This document shows, piece after piece, positions 11,158 through 20,829 of a DNA stretch of 64,000 nt (positions within the stretch are counted from its first letter, which is position 1; each line of letters opens with the position of its first letter). Made by a program: the position numbers and the translations under genes. The notes beneath the pieces are model-generated. The model made no database searches. It saw only the letters and a program-made list of their open reading frames with translations, and had not been told where the DNA came from. The stretch is from Russula earlei. Taxonomy: Eukaryota > Basidiomycota > Agaricomycetes > Russulales > Russulaceae. The stretch spans positions 16,034 to 80,033 of the forward strand of contig JAGFNK010000223.1 of assembly GCA_025769875.1 (NCBI GenBank). The letters run 5' to 3'.

Positions 11158-12263
11158 ATGGCTTATCCTAAACCATTCCCTCTTGCCTCGCCTCCTAAAC
11201 CTCAACAGGCGGCCTTTGCACCCGACCTTTCCGTCCGTCTCATCTGTCTGGACTGCAGAGATCCCAACCCGACAATTATCGAGGAATTCGGAGCAGGAGA
11301 TCTCGTGTGCGCAGGATGTGGCTTGGTCCTTGGGGACCGCGTTGTTGATACCCGGAGCGAGTGGCGGGTATGTGTTTTTGCACCTTTCATCCTATGTTCC
11401 TCCTAGTGGAGACTCTACTTTTCCTCCAGACCTTTGCCAACGATGAGGGTGACGACCCTTCTCGTGTCGGTGCCGCAGCCGACCCCCTGATGGAGGGCAT
11501 GGAACAGCTTGACACCATCATCGGATTTAAGGATGGTGGAACGGGTATTGCCCGCGAACTGCAGCGCGCTGCGACGCGCTCCCAAAATTCGCGTTCCGAG
11601 CGGAACCTTCTCTCCGCCTTCCGTGACATCTCGAGTTGGTGCGATCAGTTCTCGCTGCCAAAAACCATCAGCGACATTGCAAAGCAGCTTTACAAGCGTG
11701 CGGATGAGGAAAAACTTCTTCGCGGCAAACCACTCGACGCTGTCATCGCAGCGTGCATCTTTATTGCGTGTCGCCAGGCACATGTGCCACGCACGTTCCG
11801 CGAGATTTGCAACCTCACCCACGTATCGAAGAAGGTGCTTGGTCAATGCTACAAGGCCCTTGAACAGGCATTCAACCTCACCCCCGGGTCGAGCGCAGCG
11901 CGAGCAGGCGCAACAGGTGTAGCAGGACCTGAAGACCTCCTCGTGCGGTATTGCAATCACCTCGACCTGCCACCCCATGTGCAGGCGATATGTAAGGATA
12001 TTATCGTTGCCGCGCGGGAACATGGCATTGCGGATGGCCGCAGCCCTGTATCAATCGCAGGTGGAGCGATCTATTTTGCGTGCCTACTACTTGGCGTGCC
12101 TAAGGCTGTGAAGGACATCAGCATGGTGGCGGGTGTCAGCGAGGGGACAATCAAGTTAGTGTATCGGCTATACTACGCGGACCGACAAAAGCTAGTAAAG
12201 GAGGAGTGGATAAAGGAAGGCAAGGTTAATATGGATCGCCTCCCAGTCGAGACGGCCAAGTAG
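11158..12263 (+). CDS. SUA7: Transcription initiation factor IIB (TFIIB)
   Basis: TFIIB is the RNA polymerase II general factor that binds TBP-DNA and the polymerase. Exon 1 (11158-11367) starts [17 protein letters not shown] and carries the zinc ribbon [19 protein letters not shown] then [21 protein letters not shown] 62-nt intron (11368-11429) is followed by exon 2 (11430-12263), starting [20 protein letters not shown]. The two cyclin-fold repeats show [40 protein letters not shown], and in repeat 2 [19 protein letters not shown] with [20 protein letters not shown]. The protein has 347 residues, normal for the family. The stop at 12261-12263 lies 146 bp from the convergent RRS1 stop. Confidence 0.97.
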
Positions 12264-12409
12264 TCTCCCTCCTTAGGTTAGCTGTAGACTTGATGTGTTC
12301 TCGCCACCCAAGACTGGACATAATCTTCCCCTCCTTAGCACAATGTATGTATAGGACACACATATGAATATAAGATAATCTCAGTGAGCACAAAAGAATG
12401 CATGGCGAG

Positions 12410-13588
12410 CTACTGCTTGCCCTTCCGCTTTTGTCGGCTATTTCTCCCAGTCCCTGACTTGTGTGCAAGTGCAACCGCTCCTTGCCCATGGGAAGCAAAC
12501 CGTACCGCCTTGCGTACGTTGAGAATATTTCCGTCTCCAATGCTCTCGCCGCTGGGGTCTTGTTCGGCCTTCTTCGACGAGCGGTGGCCATTCCCTAACT
12601 TCTTCAAGAGCGCTAAACTCGCGCTCTTCTCCGCTTCGACCGACCTTTCTATCGGTTCGAACTAGGAAAAATACAGAGTGTCAAGGGCGGCATCGAATAC
12701 AGAAGGAAAGGTTACCTTGCGCTTCACGCCGCGCGGCTTTTTTTCGCCTTCGAGCATTCGGTCGAACTTACCCATGCTCGCCGTACTGGCACGCGTCGTC
12801 GCGAGCGTACGCTCTAGTTCCTGCTCTCGATCAATGGGTGCGCGTACAGCCTGTCCCTGCTGCGAGCGCGCGAGATTTTGCGTACGTTGACGCTCGTTTT
12901 TGGCTATCTGCGCCCTGCGGGCGGCGCGAGCCTCCTTCGACGGATCATAATCCGTATCTGATGTTATTCAGTACTTCCGCCGAAAAAAAAAGGTATGTGT
13001 CGGGACGCACCGGCGTTGGCAGGAACCTCGTGCAGCCACTGCGACTCCTCAGTCTTATTTTTACCCCTCCAGCCCCAGCGTGCTACCCAAGTCTGGCTCT
13101 CCTCGTCCCACACCTTCCTATCACGCCGCTGGGAGTGTATGCCCTTTGCGCGTGCAAACTTCTCCCATTTTGTAACTGGCTTGGGCTTCGGGAGAGGCTT
13201 GGCGCGCGGGAGTTGCGTAGTTGGCGCTGGAAGCTGTGCAAGGGGGCCTTCGGGCGAAGAGAGAGTTGGAAGGGAGAAAAGAGCCGCAATGAGGAGCTGA
13301 ATGCCATCGCGGGCATTTGCCTGGAGATATGTTTCGCGCTCATGACTAGATTATCAAATTAGGTGAAAGTGATAGGGAGAAGGAGGAGCGTACACGTAGC
13401 TCTCGTTATCGATTGCGTTTGTGTCTGTGACTGTTAAAAAACTCGGATCAATGTCAGGAGGAATGTCCTTCTCTACAAGGATAGACTTGCTGGCGTGAAT
13501 GAATTTGGGTGAGGCTAAATGGAAAACAAAGTGATATGATATCTTACTGTTTTGAAGCCTGAGAGGTAAGAATATCTGAGACATCCAT
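12410..13588 (-). CDS. RRS1: Ribosome biogenesis regulatory protein RRS1
   Basis: RRS1 recruits 5S RNP components during 60S subunit assembly in the nucleolus. I place the start at the ATG at 13588-13586 (MDVSDILTSQASK). A 58-nt intron follows that begins GTAAGATATC and ends CACGCCAG, giving KHKSILVEKDIPPDIDPSFL and TVTDTNAIDNESY. Later exons read HERETYLQANARDGIQLLIA, ALFSLPT, PKPKPVTKWEKFARAKGI, RDRKVWDEESQTWVARWGWR, EESQWLHEVPANA, EQELERTLATTRASTASMGK and FDRMLEGEKKPRGVKRK. The basic tail ends KSGTGRNSRQKRKGKQ. Introns are visible near 13339-13385, 12950-13010 and 12662-12715. The motif order matches the family. A longer in-frame start at 13614 is rejected because it does not lead into the MDVS.ILxxQAxKHKSI pattern. 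Confidence 0.93.
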
Positions 13589-13820
13589 TGGTGGTGAGCA
13601 GAAGAAGTGGTCATGTGATCTGTAAGCCTTGCTCGAGTTTAACCGCCTGTCTGGTGCGCCGTCATTTTCGATTGCTGCCCTTTGCGACCCTCTCCTCAGG
13701 AGTCTGCTTGGGCTCGAAAAAGGACAGTCTACTCCCCACTTGGAATATTTTACTTTTATTGTCTGCCAAGTTGAAACTACTTGACTTATCCTGTCGTGTC
13801 TCAGGCGGCGACGAGCAACG
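13589..13820. promoter_or_regulatory. Divergent promoter region, RRS1 and F-box-like gene
   Basis: A 232-bp gap lies between opposite start codons. No specific element is recognised. Confidence 0.45.
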
Positions 13821-14583
13821 ATGAATCAGCAGTATGCCTCGAGTGCACATCAATCGGTACACCATCCTTCTGAGGTCGATGTGCCCTCTCCGAGTCCCGG
13901 CCAGCGTGTCATGGCGATCGACGCCATACTTGATGTCATATTCTCCTTCTCTACACCCCGCGCCATCATCACCCTGTCTAAGACTTGCCGCTCCGCGCGC
14001 CCCATTGCCGCCTCCTACTTCCGCGTCGCATATAAACCGGAGAACCTCCTGCAGCAATTTCTTCCAGACCCCGCAATCGCACGCGCATTCCGGTCCCTCC
14101 AGGCCGAGACAGGGCTGAAAGTATTCGGGAAAGCCGCGTACAACTTCCTTGCACGCGCGGAGCCGACGGATACAATAATGAACTTATACGTAGATGGGTC
14201 GCATCCATCTCTAGTGAGCGACTTCTTGACACACGCCGGGTACGATGTGGAGGTGCGCGAGCACGAATTCGTGTTCTTCAGGACGGGAGAAGGCGAACAA
14301 GTCATACGTGAGATCACGCTTCAAGTCAGCCCGCCAGACTCGTTCGACTTGATAGACAAGGCTCGAATCCTTTCGAGCGGTGCGTCGCGTGCAAATTCCT
14401 AGAACTTCTACCGACAATGGTTGATCCCAACCGATTTTACAGAGTTCACAGACGTCATCACGTTCGATGGCGCATATTCTCTTTTTCCAGCCCAGTATGA
14501 TGAAGAACTAAGTCGAGAATCCGCTACTCTCGCCAAGCCAAACCTTATCCATTTGAAACCCATGTACCGTAAGCTTCTCAGAT
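13821..14583 (+). CDS. F-box/nucleotidyltransferase-like protein (Agaricomycete family), 3' end unresolved
   Basis: The start is the ATG at 13821 (MNQQYASSAHQS). An F-box-like helical segment follows: VMAIDAILDVIFSFSTPRAI then ITLSKTCRSARPIAASYFRV. The next block, FRSLQAETGLKVFGKAAYNF then EPTDTIMNLYVDGSHPSLV, aligns by eye with a fold common in Agaricomycetes, where SGSTALQFF and SDLDLYV motifs suggest a nucleotidyltransferase core. Here the usual Asp pair appears as T-I-M-N-L-Y, so catalysis is unlikely. After a stop at 14400-14402 the frame resumes as FTEFTDVITFDGAYSLFPAQ. The exons are probably joined by an intron such as GTCAGCCCG...CCTAG. Beyond 14575 (GTAAGC...) the exon structure is unclear. 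The name is tentative. Confidence 0.5.
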
Positions 14584-15420
14584 CGCGCTAGCTGGGTTGT
14601 TACTTTCGACCAGACACAAATCCTACCGCCGCAGCTGGCCTTTGGCACATCCCTACCAGTGCGTGACCCATTATACACGAGCAGCTTGCTGGTGTCGCCC
14701 CCAAAGGAGCATCCCGTCGATCGGTACCGCAATATCCAGCTGTTCGGGGTGGTGCTACGTTCACGACTGCTCCGGCTCACCCACGTCATGTGTTGCGCCG
14801 AGCTAAGTCAATTCGTGCAGCAATTCCTGACGAGACTGGTGATCGCCCACCCGGAACGCTCCAAATCGTAGTGCGTGTTAACTTCCTCGTTTCACCGCCA
14901 CGCGTTCAATTTTTGAGTGTGTGGCGTGACTATATAGCTTTGATGCTGAGGTGGCGCAATTTCTGAGCGCCTGCGTCGAAATAGTAGACATTCGCAATGG
15001 AATCGCGTCCTACTCGGCCATCTGGAACATCATGAAGGTTGGTATCCTGTCATTGGCAATTTGGTGGCATTCACATAAGACGATTGGGGAAGGAAATGGC
15101 ACCGCTACCATCGGATATCCCAGGCGCAGGCGGTCTACAATGGCCACGCAGTACATAGATCGAACGTACTGCATCAAGCTGGTGTACAACTCGCGACGCT
15201 TGTTACTTAAAGAGGACGTGTACATATACCCCGTGGCGCCACATGGACGAGTAAGAGGATCGAGCGTCGCATGGTTTTCCATGAGTACCAGTCTTAAGCT
15301 CAGGGAGACGGCCCATGCGGTTGTAGAGGAGGGAGTGCTGCTGATGTAGACGGAGCACGATCCAGAACCACAAGCGCAACCAATGACTTGGTACATGGTT
15401 TTGGACCACAGCATCAGACA
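14584..15420 (+). other. Unresolved possible exons downstream of the F-box-like gene
   Basis: Two plus-strand frames are suggestive but unplaced. One, 14625-14871, reads TQILPPQLAFGTSLPV then LYTSSLLVSPPKEHP and DRYRNIQLFGVVLRSR. The other, 14951-15349, starts AQFLSACVEIVDIRNGIASY. They may be later exons of the preceding gene or remnants of another. I could not build a single frame across them and recognise no family. Confidence 0.25.
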
Positions 15421-15936
15421 TATTACATTAGCTCTTGCTTAGACGACACGACAAGGAAGATGGTAGACAAACTGCGAACCTTGCAAGGTGGGTGTGCTCA
15501 GAGAACATATCTATGAAGCCTGCAAGTCACTGTCAGAATGTTGAAAAGAGGCTAAGCAGTTATAATGGCTGGCTCTTGACGGAGACGCTATAGCCTGAGT
15601 CTGCCCGAGCCTGTGAGGCGAATCTTATTGTACGACTTGATCCAGACACAAGGCAAGTGGACTACCAACACGTCCACTGATTCATCGAATCCAGCGTTTG
15701 TTGATCTGTGGAAGCTTGTTCCATTCAATAGTCTAGGACAGGTAGTGGACGGGGCGGTTCACTAAGATCCTTCCGCATGCCTTCCTTAGTGGCTCCGATG
15801 TCGATGCCAAGAGGGCAGGACAATCAGGTACAAAGACAGTGCTTGTCACTCCTCAGACCAACACCACCACGAGATGGAGTACTGATACACCAGTGACCGG
15901 CCCTCCGGTCAAAAATAACCAGAAGTAGCATTCGCG
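15421..15936. other. Intergenic, no gene recognised
   Basis: No sustained reading frame or motif was seen. It should contain the 3' UTR of TIP41 on its right side. Confidence 0.4.
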
Positions 15937-17030
15937 TCACGATTGCAGCTCAGCAACCTGCACCACATCTCCAAGACCGCGCCAGCCAGTGCCAGCACCG
16001 GCCTCTTGCGACGCCTCCTTCGGTAAGTCCGAGAGTACCTTGCAAATGAAGTTCGGATCCGTCAGCGGCATCAGGTCGTTCCGTCGCGGCAGAGACTGGA
16101 ACGGGCAAGGAAGCCCAAAGGAGGCGTCAGAGGCTACTATAGGAAGGGAAAGAAATGTAAGCAGTACCCGCTTGACATGCTCGTAAGGCGCCTCCCAGCC
16201 GCGTGTCTCACGTACCACAAGCGGCGGCGACGACGCAAACGAGTGGTAGAGGCGCGTATCATGCGCGCGAAAGAGCACGTTGTCTACGCGCAACGTGAAA
16301 CGCGACAGTATAAAAATGCACGTTGGCATCACGCGCTGCCCGAACGATGATTTTAAATCGGGAATGGGAGCGGAGGAGGGACGCACTATTCGGACGAGAA
16401 GATGAGACGCGCCATTGTCGTGTAGTTCGTCGTCGAAGAGGGGAATCTCAGCGTAGAAGAGAATTGGGTCGGGCCGTAAGAGCTCGTCGATGGGGATTGC
16501 GTGTAGCGCGTTGGTGGGCTCTGCGGGAATCCATTGTACAGTGCTGGAGCCGGCATCATCTAGGCTGCCAGCGTATGTCGTCGTATACGTCCAGTCATAA
16601 GGTTTCGTTTCGACCGTTTGAGGCATGGGCATCTGGGAGTCTGCGCCTGTCCTAAGTACAACGCATCAAGGATGAGCAGCTCGGTCGCAATGATATACGA
16701 TGCTCACCTGCTTTTGAGCCAAACATCGGCGTAGCCGACTTTGACGCCCCCGTCTCCTGGTTCGAGCGGTCCGTTCCTCACCCATCTAAGTGCGTCCTCC
16801 GCGCGGAACGCGTACGCCCACCCACTTGGACGGTGTGTTATCCGCAGCAAATTACTACCAAACATCATCTCTGGGAGTGGAAGTCCTAGACTAGAATGCA
16901 GCGTAGCACAGTAGGTCGCGCTGGAGATCGGGCCTGTTGCAGCTGTCACGGTCCAATCAAAGATCTCTATCGCACGTGAATTGGGGGATTCAGAAAGCTT
17001 ATGTTCGGGTAGTGCGACTGCCTGCGCCAT
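15937..17030 (-). CDS. TIP41: TIP41 family regulator of PP2A/TOR signalling
   Basis: TIP41 proteins bind PP2A-type phosphatase pathway components (Tap42 or the catalytic subunits) and modulate TOR signalling. Two exons, 16708-17030 and 15937-16651, are joined over a 56-nt intron (GTGAGCATC...GTACTTAG), giving 345 residues. Exon 1 starts MAQAVALPEHKLSESPNSRA and carries LGLPLPEMMFGSNLLRITHR then GWAYAFRAEDALRWV. Exon 2 carries KPYDWTYTTTYAG, then DPILFYAEIPLFDDELHDNG, VMPTCIFILSRFTLRVDNVL, and FRAHDTRLYHSFASSP with VVRETRGWEAPYE, all in family order. An in-frame ATG at 17084 would add 18 residues; the 17030 start fits the family better. It is divergent from the dynein gene. Confidence 0.93.
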
Positions 17031-17189
17031 CAATGTGTCTTGATATGTGTACGCCGTGGTCGTGATGATGGTTGGAGACAACAAGCAACCAGCACGAGGA
17101 GGAACGGTTCAATGTCCGAAACTGAGCGTGATAGGTATCAAAAGACGCGGTCGCGGTCCCTTTGCAAAGTAACAACCATCGACTCGATT
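17031..17189. promoter_or_regulatory. Divergent promoter between TIP41 and dynein light intermediate chain
   Basis: The gap is 159 bp if the inner starts are used and only about 27 bp if both upstream in-frame ATGs (17084 minus, 17112 plus) are used. The compact spacing favours the inner starts. Confidence 0.45.
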
Positions 17190-19077
17190 ATGGACGAAGG
17201 CTCTCGTTCATCTTCGCCAGATGCACCTCCACAAGATCTCTGGCTAAGCATCCTTGATTCTGTCTCATCGTCACGTTCGATACCCGCCAAAAATGTCCTT
17301 GTGCTTGGCCAGCCTTCAACCGGCAAGAGCACGCTTGTTTCTGCCCTCCTCCAAAAACCAGCTGTCGACAGTAACAATGACGAGCCACGTGTTGATTTTG
17401 CATTAGGGTATGACTGGGCTGATATACGTGACGAAGGAGAGGAAGGTCTGTCCTTCGATGGCATGTGTATCGTACTCTTACAACGCAAGTCCACACGCAG
17501 ACATCCTTACCCGGTTATCCGTATACACCGTCCCATCATCCGCTCCTTCATATACTGCACTTGTATCACACTTCTTGAGCCCACTGTCCGCTCTCACTCA
17601 CACTGCCGTCGTAATCGTGTTGGACTGGACACGGCCATGGACCTTTCTTGAGGAACTACACACCTGGCTCACCTGGATTGAGCGCTGGGTCCAGGCGGAC
17701 GGAGCGCATGAGCTTCAAGTCCTCCGTGAGGAACACCGCGAGCGCTGTGCGTCCATCCCTTTGTCTCTTCCCTTCCAGCATTGATCGCTCCCTCATGCAG
17801 GGCAGGCTCACCTCCAGCACTATTCGGAGCCTTCCATCGAGCCCCTCCCTACGACGTCCAGTGCATTCCAGGGCACCATCCTCCCGCTAGGTCCAGGCAC
17901 ATTCACTCACAATGTAGCAGGCGTGCCCATCATCGTCGTGTGCACCAAAGCAGATTTGATTGATGATAACAGCGATCTTGTCGGCGTTGGCGCATCCGGG
18001 ATGGGGGGTATAGTCAAGGGAAAAGGGGACGAATGGGAGGAGCGCACAGACGGGGTCATGCAGATACTGCGCACCGTTTGCCTCAAGTGTGCGCCTTCTG
18101 ATATTCGTCTTCCTGATTGCTTTTCATGTGTCTGACCACTTACAGATGGCGCGGCCCTCTTCTATACAACGCCTGGGCCGACGACACTCAATATCTTGCG
18201 CCAGTACACACTGCACGTCCTCTTTGTTCCTCCCGCCCCCGCTCCTGATGGTGCGCTCGATGGGGTGGCCGCACCAGCACGCAACCCATTTCCGTTCTTG
18301 CACAAGCCAAATACACTCGACCGCGACCGCATCGTCGTACCCGCGGGATGGGACAGTTGGGGCAAAATTGCGGTACTACGCGACGGCTTTGACGCGAAAG
18401 CGTGGGGCGAAGCATGGGAGTACGACCTCTCTTCCGAATCTGGTGCGAGCGGAAGGAGCGAAGGGGGGGCACGGAAACAGTACGCCGTCCTCGTGCCGGA
18501 CCAAGGCCTCAAGGCATGTGCTGTTCCTTACGACTTTTCCGTTTTGTGGAGCTGAGGTTGGCTACAATAGCCAACACCGCTCCCACAGTTTAATAATCCC
18601 ACCCCGGAACAAGCGTTTCTCGCGAAGAACTACGACGAGAACACTCGCCGTGCTGATCGCGATCCGCGGGGCATGTTCCGCAGTCCCGTGGACACTTCCG
18701 CACCGCCCACGGCGGGTCTTGTTGGGCCACTAGGTTCTACATCCTTTTCGCTGCCGACCGTTGAGCGCGCGCTGGCCGAGATGGAAGGAGGCAGCACAGG
18801 AACAACACTCGGCGTGGGGATGGGCTTCAGTAAGCGCGCAGGTGCACCGACGTCGCCGATCATCGGAAGTGCACCGAGTCCAACTGGTCAGACACAACAC
18901 GAGGTGTTGCAGAATTTCTTCAAGAGCTTGTTGAATACGAAGGATCGTGGGGCGGGTCCGAGTAGCTCTGCGGTGAGCCCCGGCGCCACAGCTGGGAAGG
19001 CACCCCCGACAGGGCCGAGGACATCAGGTGGTGGGGGTGGGCAGGCTGATGTAGGGAGCGGTGCGGACGATGGATAG
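17190..19077 (+). CDS. Cytoplasmic dynein light intermediate chain
   Basis: This subunit links dynein heavy chain to cargo adaptors. The protein begins MDEGSRSSSPDAPPQDLWLS and has a P-loop (VLVLGQPSTGKSTLVSALLQ). It continues LGYDWADIRDEGEE, ILTRLSVYTVPSSAPSYTAL, THTAVVIVLDWTRPWTFLEE, GVPIIVVCTKADLIDDNSD, ALFYTTPGPTTLNILRQYTL, and DRIVVPAGWDSWGKI. The C-terminal Gly/Ser/Pro-rich tail contains EVLQNFFKSLLNTKDR (about 18900-18950), matching the amphipathic helix that binds activating adaptors in animals. Several short introns are needed, for example GTCTGTCCTTCG...CACGCAG near 17444-17500 and others near 17745-17880, 18085-18145 and 18513-18590. An upstream in-frame ATG at 17112 would add 26 residues. 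The stop is at 19075-19077. Confidence 0.9.
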
Positions 19078-19171
19078 CTTGCCAGTGGTTCGTTGTATAT
19101 TACAAGCATTAATATATGTGGTGTTTGGTGGTAGACGGCAAATTCCGGTTCGCGGTTCGTCTCTACTACTA

Positions 19172-20421
19172 ATGATTAAGAAACGCACTAGACCCCAAGC
19201 CCGTGTTCGCGATCCCTCCTCGGATCCCTCAGACTCTGCACCTACAGAATCACAGCAAGACAAGTCAGCGCAGAACCAAGACGAGGGCGATCTCCCGTAT
19301 GTTTGCCTTTCCCAAACCAGCCATTTCGTCTAATGGGCACCCGAGGGCTACAGTGTCTTTGAACTCCTCGAGCTTCGCAAGTTTCGCCGTGCGCGACAAG
19401 GAATTGATGCATCAAGACTGACCAAGGGAGACGGAAAGAAGAAGCGCCGCCGCAAGCCTGATGACAGTGAAGACATGTCCCAGGGAGGGCTACGGCCTGG
19501 CGCCCAGATTTCTGACGAATCCGACTCCGAGTACGCCTGTTTTGCTGCCTTCTTGGTGCATCTATTCACACCCTTCGCTCAAAATTGTGAAGCGAGCCGG
19601 GGGACAAAGCGACAAAGACGCGTCGTGCAGTGCGTGCCAACAACTTTACACAGCAGACCAACGCCCTCGACGTTGACAAGCATATGTATGCCCTCCTCCT
19701 TCTTTCCCTTTCTGAGAACTGAGATCCAGTATAGGATGACGTACATCGAAGAAAATATGAAACTCCGTCGCGGTTACGCCCAGCAATCTGCGAGCACGAG
19801 CGCGGGGATAGGGTCGGAGACGGGCTCCACTAGCGCGGCGGCGGGCGCGAGTGCGGGGGCGCAACCTGTCGGAAATGCGCCAGACGACATCTTTGATAAC
19901 CTTGATCCAAAATACAAGGTTGAGCGCAAGCTCGGCGAGGAGGGCAGTGTCACCAACTCGCTCTCGATGCTCACCGCCATACCCGAGGTCGACCTCGGCA
20001 TGGAGTGCGTCTCAACCACCCTCCGATCTCCTAGCTTGCTTCCGAACTTCGCCTGACCCCTCTTTCTCTTTTTATATTAGCACGCGACTGAGAAACATCG
20101 AGGAAACGGAGAAGGCTAAGCTCACGCTGTCGCAGGGCCGCTCACGCGACCGCAAAACACGCAACGACGAAGCCCACCTCGCCGCCACGCGTTGTGCTGT
20201 TTACATAAATCTCTTGTCCTTGCTCGCTGAAAACTCCTCTTTTGTGTATAGTCTACCGCCCGGCACTGCGCGCCAAATCCGATGCAGATATCATCCGCGA
20301 TGCTAGGCGCGAAGCCCTCGGGCTCCCGCCGGCACCTGAAGAGGAAGATCGTCAGCGCGGGCCGCGGATGGCAACAGACGAGCAGGTGATGGAGCGATTC
20401 AAGAAGCGCATGCGCAAGTAA
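19172..20421 (+). CDS. tls1: Tls1/C9orf78-like splicing-associated protein
   Basis: The family (human C9orf78, fission yeast Tls1) associates with the spliceosome; Tls1 is needed for splicing of some shelterin and heterochromatin transcripts. The start is the ATG at 19172 (MIKKRTRPQARVRD). Exons give ARQGIDASRLTKGDGKKKRR, then DDSEDMSQGG, AYIEENMKLRRG-like MTYIEENMKLRRGYAQQS, KYKVERKLGEEGSVTNSLSM, LTAIPEVDLGM, RLRNIEETEKAKLTLSQGRS, KTRNDEAHLAATR, YRPALRAKSDADIIRDARRE and ATDEQVMERFKKRMRK, stopping at 20419-20421. The family-typical order and the closing FKKRMRK support the call. There are about five introns of 50-70 nt. It lies tail-to-tail with the sedolisin gene. Confidence 0.9.
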
Positions 20422-20829
20422 GCTCCACGGAAGTCTCTCTGTGCATCCTTCCTTTCTGTCCTCATTCCTTGTCTCACTGTTTGCAACCTTTTGTCCTTCT
20501 ACGGCGAATCCCGCTATCTACTTGTCTTCAATTCCTTGTTCAGACCCTCAGTGATAGACCATGTGCACTGTCTAAAAATCACCGTGCAACTCATGGTCTG
20601 GTAGGCTCTACCAAACGTTGATGCTGTTCAATGTTATGGTTTTCATTTTTTATCTCACTAACGTTTCCACACAATCAACCAAGTGTATAACAAATGTCCG
20701 GAAAGGAGCGGTATATTAAAACGGAAGTAGCCGGCAGAACGGAACAAAATCAGAATTCACAACAAAATTTAGTGCGCTCTGATAGCCCATAACCAAAGAA
20801 AGATCAGGCGAAATGTCCAATGGTGCGCC
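20422..20829. other. Convergent 3' region between tls1 and sedolisin
   Basis: AT-rich noncoding DNA with no recognisable frame; presumably two 3' UTRs and terminators. Confidence 0.45.
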
